Of a DNA stretch of 64,000 nucleotides, positions 33,137 through 43,161 are shown one piece after another. Position 1 is the first letter of the stretch; every line of letters begins with the position of its first letter. The position numbers and the translations under genes are program-made. The notes under the pieces were generated by a model, which saw nothing but the letters and a program-made list of their open reading frames with translations, ran no database searches and had not been told where the DNA came from. The DNA lies in the NCBI GenBank assembly GCA_020975725.1, contig QXJR01000021.1, positions 310,001 through 374,000 on the forward strand. Reading direction: 5' to 3'. The stretch is from Picocystis sp. L7 (lineage: Eukaryota > Chlorophyta > Picocystophyceae > Picocystales > Picocystaceae).

Positions 33137-36100
33137 ATGCCACGTCCAGGGTCGGCATGGACCCTGCTTGGACTCTGCATCTGCGCCATCGCTGCTGCCA
33201 CCGTCCATGGACACGTGGACGGACAGGGAACGGGAAAGGTGAAGGTGAAGGTGACGAGGTGGAACCGACCGTCCGACCTCCATCCTACCGCGTCCCCGTG
33301 GAAACACACGAAACGAAACAGGGTCATGGAGGCAGGAGCCACGGGGACGTATTTGGTGAAGTTCTGGGGAACGGGAAAGACCCAACAACAAGCCGAAGAC
33401 ACCGTCCGACACCACCTGGATGGACTCGGTGTCGAACACGGGAACGTCACACGCACCTTCCCCATGAAACGAGGACCCGTGGTGGTCGTCGAACTGTCCT
33501 CCCGAGGACACCAGGTCCTCTCGGACGCCCACCTGGAGATCGAGGAAGACCAAGAAGTGCATGCTCTGCGTCCCTCTCCGGACCAACTGGACGCGGAACA
33601 CCTCCTGGGATCGGCCATGGGACGTCGGTTGGGTGTCCAGTCCAATCCACCTTCGTGGGGTCTGGATCGCATCGATCAATTGGACCTCCCCTTGGACGAT
33701 CGATATCGATGGAACTTCACCGGAGAAGGAGTGCACGTGTACGTCGTGGATACCGGCATCAATGCTGCCCACGTGGAATTCACGGGTCGCGTGGGAGCGG
33801 GGAGAGATCTCATCGACAACGACGACGATCCGGACGATTGCAATGGACATGGAACGCACTGCGCGGGCACCGCAGTGGGGAGCACGGTGGGGGTGGCCAG
33901 AGGTGCCATCTTGCATGGGGTACGGGTCTTGGGCTGCAATGGCGGGGGTTCCTCCAGCACCGTCTGTCCAGGCTTGCAGTGGATAGGTAATCATGTTTTG
34001 AGCCACGGCGAACCATCCGTGGTGAGCCTTTCCTTGGGTGGTCCGTTCAATCAGGTTCTCAACGACTGCGTGGAGGATTTGGTGGAGGATGGCATCCACG
34101 TGGTGGTGGCTGCAGGCAACGCAGGCTCAGATGCTTGCAACGAGTCCCCTGCCAGCTCTCGAATGGTGGTCACCGTGGGCGCCACAACTCAAAGTGATGG
34201 GCTTGCCACTTTTAGCAACATCGGGGAATGCGTGGATCTCTTGGCACCAGGGCAGAGCATCTACTCCTCCATCCACACCACCACCAACAGGTACGCCACT
34301 TTCGATGGGACCTCCATGGCGGCTCCCCATGTTGCAGGGGCCGTTGCCATGTACCTCTCGTCCCCGGGCAACCGAAACCGAAGTCCCGTCCAGGTGCTGG
34401 AATGGCTTTGGGGCGGGGCCTCCAGGGGTCGAATCAGCAATGTCCCTGCTGCATCCAATGCGTGCAGACTGGGCACCCCTAATCTGCTGCTCCAGAGTTG
34501 CATCACCGCCGATGGAAAACTGTGCCATCAACCCATTGTGGAGGTGGCAGGGGTGAGCCATCCACCACAGGCATCTGCGACCAGTTTGAACCCTTGCCGT
34601 AGGTTGCGTGTGTCCATCGTTCCGGACGAGTATCCGGACGAGATCTCTTGGGATGTCTCCATGCCGCCCGATCAGTGCCTGGGGCGAGGTGGCTCAGGTG
34701 GAGGGGAAGTGGAGTTGTGCCAGGCTGGGAGGTACGCGTTTGACATTTTCGATAGTTACGGCGATGGCATCTGTTGCGACCATGGGCAGGGGAACTACAG
34801 CCTTCAATTGGACGACGAGGAGATTTACAGCAGTTCTGGGGAGTACGGTTTTGGCGAGCGGGTTGAGTTTATATTGGAGGAAAACACCACTCCTCCAGTA
34901 CCGCCACCACCATCCCCACCACCACCGACACCCCCACCGCCATCCCCGCCACCACCATCACCGCAACCGCCACCACCACCGCCACCGCCACCGCCATCCC
35001 CACCACCACCATCACCGCAACCGCCACCACCACCGCCACCGCCACCGCCATCCCCACCACCACCATCACCGCAACCGCCACCGCCATCCCCGCCACCGCC
35101 ATCCCCACCACCACCATCACCACCGCAACCGCCACCACCATCCCCATCACCACCATCACCGCAACCGCCACCGCCATCCCCGCCACCGCCATCCCCACCA
35201 CCACCATCACTGCAACCGCCATCCCCGCCACCGCCATCCCCGCCACCACCATCACCGCAACCGCAACCGCCATCCCCGCCACCACCGACACCGCCACCGT
35301 CATCCCCGCCACCGCCATCCCCGCCACCACCGACACCGCCACCGCCAACCCCGCCACCGCCATCCCCACCGCCAACCCCGCCACCGCCAACCCCACCGCC
35401 AACCCCGCCACCGCTATCCCCACCGCCACCGACACCGACACCGCCACCGCTTTCCCCGCCACCACCATCACCGACGCCCCCAGTACCATCGCCTCCGCCA
35501 CCACCGCCTCCATCACCTACTCCGCCGCCTACTCCTCCATCGCCAGTACCTAGCCCATTGTCTCCACCCGAAGCCGAAGAAGCTGTGGAGGTGGAATTGA
35601 ACCTTGGTGTATCAGGTATGCTTGCCGAGTAGAGGATCGGGAACACGTACCGTTGTTGTTTCCTGTGCGCTGGCTCACATTCGAGGGCTGACCGTGTCGT
35701 TGTTCGTGCAGATTGCGCTGGTGTGGATCATCCGCGTGTGTACGAGGCCGTCTGCGAGAGTTGCCTGGTCCTGGCACAGCTCAACGGTACCGGGGCAGGC
35801 TGTGTGGAGGACAAGAGCGTGTGCGAAGACGGGATATTCGCCAATATCTGGAGATACCCGTTCGTGGTTCGGTTGTTCTACGCAGGCTTCTTGGCGCCAT
35901 ATCCTTCCGTCATGGCGCAGAACTTCCATGCTGCCTTTGCCGAGGAGAATGCCCTGTCCACCTTCAAGGAGTGGGTAGAGCGGCTTCTTTCGGATGCGCC
36001 AGATCTGCTGCAAGGGTTGCAAGGGACCAACTTCACCTTTGTCTCGGCCCGTGCAGTTGCTCCCCCCCTGCCAGGCTCGCCGCCGCCAGAGGAGGACTCA

Positions 36101-36262
36101 TCTCCTGCATCCGGACCCCCTCCTTCTCCATCGCCATCACCATCTCCATCTCCATCTCCATCTTCGCCTCCACCCCAGAGTAAGGCTAGCTTCCTGGCAG
36201 CACCCTTGTGGTGGTCATGGCCGGTGCTTTGCTCGTGGGCAATATTTCTCCGCTCATGGTGA
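33137..36262 (+). CDS. Secreted subtilase with proline-rich spacer, probably GPI-anchored (copy A)
   Basis: A spliced gene: exon 1 33137-35615, intron of 96 nt (donor GTATGCTT), exon 2 35712-36262; 1009 aa. Order: signal peptide (about 1-28), inhibitor-I9-like propeptide (about 60-145), S8 catalytic domain with Asp205 ('VVDTGIN'), His241 ('GHGTHCAGT'), the oxyanion Asn in 'VVAAGNAGS' and Ser393 ('GTSMAAPHVAG'); a Cys-containing domain with 'FDIFDSYGDGICCDHGQG'; a proline-rich spacer of about 225 residues; then, in exon 2, a small Cys-rich domain and a hydrophobic C terminus ('LAAPLWWSWPVLCSWAIFL') without following charge, as in GPI signals. If the intron is kept, translation stops soon after the spacer. 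Probably an extracellular-matrix or lytic protease. Confidence 0.85.
34888..35564 (+). repeat. Proline-codon minisatellite in subtilase A
   Basis: CCG/CCA/CCACCA and TCC/TCA units encode runs of PPPPSP, PPPPSPQPPP and PTPPP, the pattern of hydroxyproline-rich wall and matrix glycoproteins of green algae (pherophorin and extensin types). In copy B only about 28 codons remain at the same place. The opposite strand gives a glycine-rich shadow frame. Confidence 0.9.
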
Positions 36263-37001
36263 AGGGGAGTTTTGCGATGAACAGTCGAGCGTTCCTGCTG
36301 GGTTCTGGCGGTTTCTCCATCCGCTTTGCTTGTGCGCGGGCCCGTACCATTCAGGGTCGGACCGCAAAGCAAGAATTGGGGGAAGTAAAATTTTGATTCA
36401 GCGTTGAGCGTTATCTTGTCAGCACGGGAGGTCCTGGGGTACCCGTGCACGTTCGCTTCCCGTGGTGCAGCATCCATCCTCTGGGGGTCGTTTCGGTGGT
36501 TCCCTGCCTCGTTCAATCCAGCCATGCCGCAACGCCATGCCTTCCCTGCTGTACCAAGTGGTGGCTGCGGGCGTTGCTCATGGATGGTCGGGGTGCGACG
36601 CGGCCGTGTCCATTGGGTTTGCACTGGGGAGGGAGGGAGTGGGATGGAAAATGGCGGTGACCACCACCTGCCGATGTCCAACGTCAGGCGGTGACCTCCG
36701 TGTCCCGTGTGTGTTGGAGGAGATTTGTCTTTGTCCTTCGGTTCGACCAAGTTGCCTTGGCTCGTTTTCGATTCCATGCCATGTTCCTAGGAGGGTTTAG
36801 CAATGGGGAGGGGAGGGACCTCGACTCGGCTCGACTCCGCTCGGTGGACGGGGGAAGAGAATAAACTACGCCCCGACCCTTCGAGGTCGGTCTCCTTTCC
36901 GACGCTTCGAAACGTTCGTCCTCCATCCATCGATAACACCGATCCGTCCTTCGCACTGACATGGAACGACGAGTCCTTCAGGAAAACAAGAACCATCCAA
37001 A
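36263..37001. promoter_or_regulatory. Intergenic region upstream of trypsin A
   Basis: This is 739 bases conserved between the two copies (the other at 45679-46408). It includes an AATAAA at 36855 and ATCGATA at 36929-36935, about 70 bases before the trypsin start. It is conserved because it is duplicated, so conservation alone says nothing about function. No coding frame is convincing. Confidence 0.4.
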
Positions 37002-38220
37002 ATGCATCCATCGCCACGGCTGGGCGGGAAAAGGGGACCGTCCTGGATCCAAACGTCGTGGATGCTCTGGGCATTGGGATGGGTGAAGCTGGGATCCGCA
37101 GACACAACAACGGCCGTGGATGCATCCTTCGAGGAAACCATCAAAGCAAGGATCGTCGGAGGAACTCCTGTGGAACCACAAGACAAGTATCCGTGGATGG
37201 TGCTGTTGGGATGCGCCCCGCCAGGACAGCAAGCGCGACCCAGCCTCTACTGCGGGGGCACGCTCCTCACCCCTCTGCACGTGCTCAGCGCCGCCCACTG
37301 CAACCCCAAGCGCGTGGGATGCGATCCAAGAGACGCCATCGCGGTCTTCAGGTGCGAATACGAGGAGCCATAAAAAGACACAAACCATGCCCCACAGACA
37401 ATGGCTACTACAAACGACCCGGACTGACCAAACCGTGCGCATGCACGCCCTCCAATCCACACCTACGCACGAAAACGTCAACCACAGCCCCTACCAAAGG
37501 TCCCAAAATGCACAAGGGGTCCTGCGCGTCGGGGTGGAACAAGCCATCGAACATCCATCCTACAACCCCGCCACGCTCGGCCACGATGCCATGATTCTGA
37601 AGCTGGCCAGGGCCGTGCACGACCGAACAACCGTGGCCTTGCCTCCCGCTGGCGAGCGACTCCAAGATCGAGCCCAGGTCCAGGTCATGGGGTGGGGAAC
37701 CACTGCGTTTGGGGGACCGCTGTCCGACCTGCTCTTGGAGGTGGAACTCCAAGTCACGCCCCAAACCACCTGCGAGGGCGTCTACGGGCCTTTGAGGGAG
37801 GAGATGATGTGCGCGGCCGGACCCAACAAAGATGCCTGTCAAGGCGATTCGGGAGGACCCCTCCTCAAAGCCGGGACCGCACTCCAGTACGGAATCGTCA
37901 GCTTTGGTGTGGATTGCGGCATCTACCCCGGGGTCTACACCAGGACCACCGCGCCCAATGTCCACGATTGGATCGTCGCCATCGCCCGCTTGTCCACCCA
38001 TCCGTCCACTCCCCCGCCCATGGGATCGCCGCCGGAGCCACATCCGCCCACGCCGCCGCCCACGCCGCCGCCCGCGCTCGACCCGCCCGCCATGCCGCCC
38101 ACCATCGTGTTCCCTCCTTTCGACCACGCGGGGCGTCGCCTGCCGTCGCCCGGAATCCGCGCGAGATGGCTTGTGGCCTGGTTCTGCCTCCTGCGCCTAT
38201 GGTGGGGGCGTTTCCCATGA
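37002..38220 (+). CDS. Trypsin-like secreted serine protease (copy A)
   Basis: A spliced gene: exon 1 37002-37351, intron of 148 nt (donor GTGCGAAT), exon 2 37500-38220; 356 aa. The N terminus has a hydrophobic stretch ('WMLWALGWVKLGSA') acting as signal, then the activation junction 'RIVGGTPVEPQDKYPWMV'. Catalytic His99 ('LSAAHC'), Asp146 ('GHDAMILKL') and Ser234 ('ACQGDSGGPL'); the Asp six residues before the Ser gives trypsin (Lys/Arg) specificity. After the S1 domain come a Pro-rich spacer and a hydrophobic C-terminal segment, again suggesting membrane or GPI attachment. Without splicing the frame appears broken, but the intron removes the problem. It sits 0.7 kb behind the subtilase. Confidence 0.85.
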
Positions 38221-38581
38221 CAGCACAAACAAGGAGCCACGCGCTTCTTCCAGGACTCACCAGAATTGCAACGAACCCGACCCGCAGCAGCCGAATGCTG
38301 GCCGGTGACCCTGTGCACGATCCAACCAACCGATTCCCTCCTGGTGCGTGGAAGGTTCGCTTGCAAAGACAAGGACAAGGACGCCCCGTCCTCCATCCCA
38401 ATGCCACAGAGGAGGGAATGGTGGCAAGGACACGTATCCTTCCCAAAACGAAAGCAGCTTCACGTGCATTCCTGGGGCCAAATACCAGGCAACCAAACCA
38501 GAAAAAGAGACTAGAGGCCAGCGGGACACCTGGAACGGCTTGGCCCTCATCCTCCGCGTTTCAGACGGCCTTGCTCGCGAC
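38221..38581. other. Convergent 3' region, trypsin A and LSm10-like A
   Basis: Stops of the plus-strand trypsin and the minus-strand LSm gene face each other here. There is no gene. It is repeated at 47612-47978. Confidence 0.5.
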
Positions 38582-39083
38582 TCAGGTGGGTGGCTTTGGT
38601 GCGTTGGGTGGTTTTTGAGGTTGGGTGTATTTGATCCCCGCCGCATCCCATTGGGCGCGCATGTCTTCCATGATCTTTCCCGGTTCCACCCAACCAGGAT
38701 AATGCAAGTACCGGATGTGTTTGGCCTTGATCCACACCTCGTGGACGTGCTGGAGGGTCTCCCCTTCCAGAGGGCGCACCTCCGCGTCGCGGATCACCAC
38801 ACTGTTCGAGATCGACCATCCCATCCGTCGTTCGTCCCCGTCGCCATCGACGCGTGTCCGCATTCGCTCGTCAGCATCGTCCTGGTCGCAGGCCTGGCAC
38901 GCGAATGGGATGGATTTCGGACACGCACTTGACCCCTTCGTCCACGAAATCCAAGGTCCCTCGCACGAGGGCATCGTCGGTCCGTTCCACCACCACCACC
39001 ATGCCACGCATGGCCATCACGAAGCAACACAGGCTCCTCTCGGTGCGACGTGTGCGCCTCCTCGGCTTCGATGGTGGTGCCAT
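38582..39083 (-). CDS. Sm/LSm protein, LSm10-like (copy A)
   Basis: A spliced gene: exons 39083-38929 and 38801-38582 (124 aa), intron of 127 nt with donor GTGCGTGT. The splice rebuilds a full Sm1 motif ('VRGTLDFVDEGVN-VVIRDAEV': Gly-x-Leu, Asp, Asn in place), and exon 2 holds Sm2 ('HEVWIKAKHIRYLHYPG'). In Sm2, 'IRYLHYPG' resembles SmD1/LSm10 rather than LSm1-8. LSm10 replaces SmD1 in the U7 snRNP that cuts histone pre-mRNA. SmD1 itself is less likely because the Gly-Arg tail is missing. Start at the ATG just after a (CAA)n run, on the coding strand (TTG)n. Confidence 0.65.
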
Positions 39084-39555
39084 CAACAACAACAACAACA
39101 ACAACACCAGTGCCAAATCCCCAATGCCAATTCGGACAGGCTGGACCCTGGCTGTTCTTCGAGGACATGACCAGGATGGAGAGGACACAGACTTACGAAG
39201 CGGTGGGGTTGAAAGGAGAAGAAATGCCATTCGAAAGGACGTGCCGGGTGGAGCCTGAAGGCTTAGTGACCCTCTGGTTGGGTTTGGGTCGAAGGCGACC
39301 CCACACTGGACGTCCTGGGGTCGCAGGAAGTACACCGGACCAGGGACCATCCACGTCGACCAAGCCTCGTTGGAAGCAGCTCGAGTGCACGTGATCGCGT
39401 GGACAGGAAGGTAGGACACAGTTCCTGTCGAAGGTGCAAGCCCACAGATCGTGGGAAAGGGTTGAGAGAAGACGAACTGCTGGAGTGAACGAACCAACGC
39501 AAGGAGGTCAGCGCAGAAGAAGCATCAGCAGAATTCCATCGTACTTCAATTCTCG
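39084..39555. other. Right breakpoint of copy A and unique flank
   Basis: A (CAA)n run lies at 39085-39104, and similarity to copy B ends at about 39137. The rest up to the third trypsin is unique. I see no exon with a signal peptide for that trypsin, although one may be here. Confidence 0.4.
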
Positions 39556-40526
39556 ATGCTGCAAGCTACGTACGGCAATGGAACCATGGTAGAAAACTCG
39601 ACAGTGGGCAGCATCCAGCCTAGGATCGTGGGTGGAGTGCCCGTTTTACCCCCTGACCGATACCCGTGGATGGTCTACCTAGCATGCTTGAGAGATAGGA
39701 CTGTCTCCGGATTCTGCGGTGGAACGCTGATTCACTCAAAATTTGTTCTCAGTGCTGCTCATTGTGATACGGGAACATTAGGTCAGTGTACAGGAGGTTC
39801 CCTTATTGCCATTTTAACGTGAGTCATACCTGCAGGTTCCCAACGTGCGAAACCAGCAATTCTCGTGCTTGACTAACCTGGACTTGTCAATGTGTGCTTG
39901 CTTGTCCTCCAATCGATGCGCGCAGGCCCTATACTAGAAATGAACCAGTGGTTGATTACCGTGAAATCAACAGTGTTTTCATTCACCCCGAGTATGATTC
40001 CAGCACATATCGATACGATGTTTCGATGTACCGTTTGACTGAGGAGATCACAGATAGGGGAACGGCAAGGCTACCCGCACGAGATCAGGTGGTTCCTGCA
40101 GGAACTCCCGCATTGACAATGGGCTGGGGTACTACCAGCTTTGAAGGACCAACTAGCAATGTTTTACGTCAAGTGGAACTGAATACATTAAGCAATCAGC
40201 AGTGCCGCTCTGACTATCCACAGTTGCACACACCATCACAGAAATGTGCATTTGCGCCTGGAAGGGATTCATGCCAAGGAGACTCAGGGGGGCCACTCTT
40301 GGAGAGCAATACTCTGGTACAAATAGGGATTGTGAGTTCCGGACGTGGTTGTGGAGAGTTCCCTGGTATTTACACAAATCTGGCAATGCCACAAATTCTT
40401 GATTGGGTCCAACAAGTAGTGGATGGCAGAATCTCTCCTGCTTCTACATCTTGGAGTCGCATGCAGAATTGGAAGAGCATATTGGTGTTTATGTGTATGT
40501 TTATACCACTACTTCTAGGTGTGTAG
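39556..40526 (+). CDS. Trypsin-like serine protease, diverged third gene
   Basis: A spliced gene: exon 1 39556-39818, intron of 107 nt (donor GTGAGTCA), exon 2 39926-40526; 287 aa. Activation junction 'RIVGGVPVLPPDRYPWMV', His69 in 'LSAAHC', Asp in 'YDVSMYRL' and Ser in 'DSCQGDSGGPL' are all present, so it should be active with trypsin-like specificity. The C terminus is hydrophobic ('ILVFMCMFIPLLLGV'), like a membrane or GPI tail. No clear signal peptide precedes residue 20, so an upstream exon may be missing from this model. Base composition is more A/T-rich than copies A and B, and the sequence is clearly diverged from them. Confidence 0.8.
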
Positions 40527-43094
40527 TCACAAGATCCTTCAATGTTAGGCCACATTACGTTGGCCATACGTCAGAATTCAGGTACCCAACGGCGACTCCC
40601 CGCCATGTCCTCAGTCTTCGAGGTGTGTGGAATGCAAACTAGTCTAAAGAATAATTGCTGCCTATCAACAAAGTTTGCTTTTCATTCTCTCCTCTAATGT
40701 GTGAGCTGATTCTATTATTCCACAACATGTTGGACTTGTGGATAGCCACGCAAGACATGTACTTGCAAATACCAAATTGGAGATCTTTTGCAAGATTGAA
40801 TTGTGTTTATCTTGGGAACTATTGCGTTCAACTTACTCGTGGCTTTGCATCACAGTTTACTTTGCGAGTGCCTTTGTAGACAAGCAAACCCCTCTCTTTA
40901 GAGGCCTCTACGGAGCATTTTTTAAATACATCCAGTATGGAATCTGTTCGACGAATTTCATTGAGCTTTCTTTTGCACCAAGCACAAGGACACATCGCAT
41001 ACTAGCACTTTGCTCTTTCGAAACCGCGCATATCTATCATGCCTTTCGCTAAAAGACCACACGGATTTGGTAGAACAAAAGTCTTCGACGGGCCCATGTC
41101 TTGGGCACAAACACGCCTTTTTCGTTCTCTCTCTTTCAAGTAGAACATGTTATTGAAAGGCAAACTAATGCGTGACTTACAAATAGAAAAATCGAAGCTT
41201 CTTTCATTCTTAGGTGCGTGTATACGCCCGTCCGTTGTGCTCGTCTCATTGGTTCGAAAGCTTAAAACATCGACAAGGGAGAAGATCCGTTGAACTTAAA
41301 CATGTGTGTCGAGCTTGGTGTATTGAGGGACGTCAAATAAGCAACACCCATTGAACAAGTTTACTTGTTCAACTAGCTTAAAAATTGTGGGCTTTCTCAA
41401 TGATCTAGGGCCATGGACCAAAATATGCAACTAAGGAACAAACCTCAAGATTCGCTTGATAGGTTCTCACATGGTGATATTTGTAAGACTTTCCTCCCAC
41501 GCTCAACTTTGCCCTACCCCTTCCGCGTCATTCCAACCAAGAACATTTAAATCGGTTTAACTCCTAGAAACTGGTATATGGCCCGCATCATTGTACTTGC
41601 TTGTTTTCAAACAAGCGTAATCTCGTATTTGCCACCAAAGATCCTTTCTCAAGACCCCACACGTGTACGAGGATATATTCTTTGTACTCTTGGCACAACT
41701 TGCTGATTCGTTTATGACGATGCATACCCAAATTGGTCCGAAAGTATAGGAAGCAACCATCACATTGCAATGTGGTCGCTTTACTTTTGACAACAAGCAA
41801 TTTGAGTGCTTTCGTGAATAGAATAAACCGATCGAATGTTGCAAGTTCCATAACTCAAGGCTAATCCCTATTCAATATATAAGTGTGGATGAGACAATAT
41901 CAAATGCATCAGTTTTTTTTCTTCTAGGAGAGGCACCATATGTGTAGATTCGGCGATTCATGCAAGGTTTGACAAAGCGTACTATTGTAGATCTTCGGCA
42001 CCTATAGTCAAATATTTAGGATGAATAAATCTTGAAGTTGCAAAGAACTGGGGTCCTCGAGCCCTTGATTCGTACCAAAAGGGATCCCTTTTGAGGAAGG
42101 GGTACTTAACTTCCAACCCACACAAATTGTGATGATGCCGTTGTTGAACTGAAGCCCACAAGCCGCCTCACTAGCGCCCCCGAGTCTTTGAGCGCAATGG
42201 TGTGCATCCGGATGGAGCTGAAGAGTGCAAGAGATACTACCAACGAGCACTCCCATTGGTCATGATCCGATGGTCGTTGTTGTCACCACGCTCTTACACC
42301 ATTCATGATTTATGAACATACTCTTTACAAAGCACGTGCATAGAACGTTCCGTTGTTTGTAGATAGAAAGCGGTGCGATGCTTAAGAATCGTCGTTAGGT
42401 TGCTTTTGCGACGAATCATAAAAATTGTAGTTGCAACGCATGGTAGGTGTAAATATATCCGGCAATGAGAACATCTATCTCACTATTGTCCCGATGACAG
42501 TGTATTATTATGTGTTCTTGAGTACGTGTGGGTGAAATCAATTGAAATCAATGACATAATTTGGCCTTGAATATTTGTGGATGTAGATTGCGTCCCTTGA
42601 CTCTTGCACTATCCCCTTCGACGGAATACTATTGGAGAAATGTACGAACACAAATCACGAGGCGTTTTCTACACAAATACCGCTCTTACAATAGTAATCA
42701 CTTCAAGCTCGCTCACTTTCTGTTGCAAAAGTAGGTTAGATAAAATTAGCGACCCAGACGAAGCGACCCCTAATCGAAAACTAGGCGATTATTATCATTT
42801 GGCCCCATACACTCCAAACTCCAGCGATGGTAGCTCTTCTAGTTCTTCTTTGCCATTGTAGATGAAGCGCCTCTTACCTTCAATTCTATGAGGGGGAGAA
42901 ATCGAAATTCGTTACCATGAAGAAAACGATATGATGGAACGATCGAACCCGGTAATTGACCATGCAATGTCGTAAATCTCATAAGCATCCCTCGAGCCAT
43001 CCAAGACCTCCCACCCAAGAGAAGATTCTCCTCCGGTCTGCCGGATTGCTCATTGGGGCGAGGGTCGAGCACAACGCCCTCATTTTGGTGTGGG
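40527..43094. other. AT-rich stretch without genes, 2.6 kb
   Basis: Markedly A/T-richer than the rest of the window. Only short open frames occur (for example 41557-41851 on the minus strand, about 90 codons, no domain). I found no terminal repeats, no recombinase or polymerase motif and no RNA gene. It may be decayed mobile DNA. The second copy of the duplication starts at its right end (43095). Confidence 0.45.
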
Positions 43095-43161
43095 GACGTG
43101 TCCACTCCTTTCCATCGTTTGTGGACACGTTGGGGTCGCAGGTCCCAGTTGAAACTTGGCC

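Larger units (their letters stand above)
33070..39137. repeat. Segmental duplication, copy A (subtilase-trypsin-LSm10-like)
   Basis: Nearly identical to 43095-48538 in the same orientation, including introns and intergenic DNA. Homology starts abruptly at 'ACGTGTCCACTCC' and stops about 35 bases after a (CAA)n run. The copies are about 10.0 kb apart at the left end and 9.4 kb at the right; the difference is mostly the longer proline-rich repeat in copy A. Confidence 0.95.

Noticed and set aside
32584-33990. 468-codon open frame overlapping the subtilase start
   Set aside because: Low-complexity Arg/His/Gly composition and no domain; the subtilase frame carries the signal peptide and catalytic motifs.
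34825-35646. Glycine-rich open frame on the minus strand
   Set aside because: It is the complement of the proline-codon repeat in subtilase A.
37352-37499. Apparent stop and frame change in trypsin A compared with B, suggesting a pseudogene
   Set aside because: Both differences fall inside an intron with matching GTGCGA donor and AG acceptor in the two copies; the spliced coding regions are both intact.
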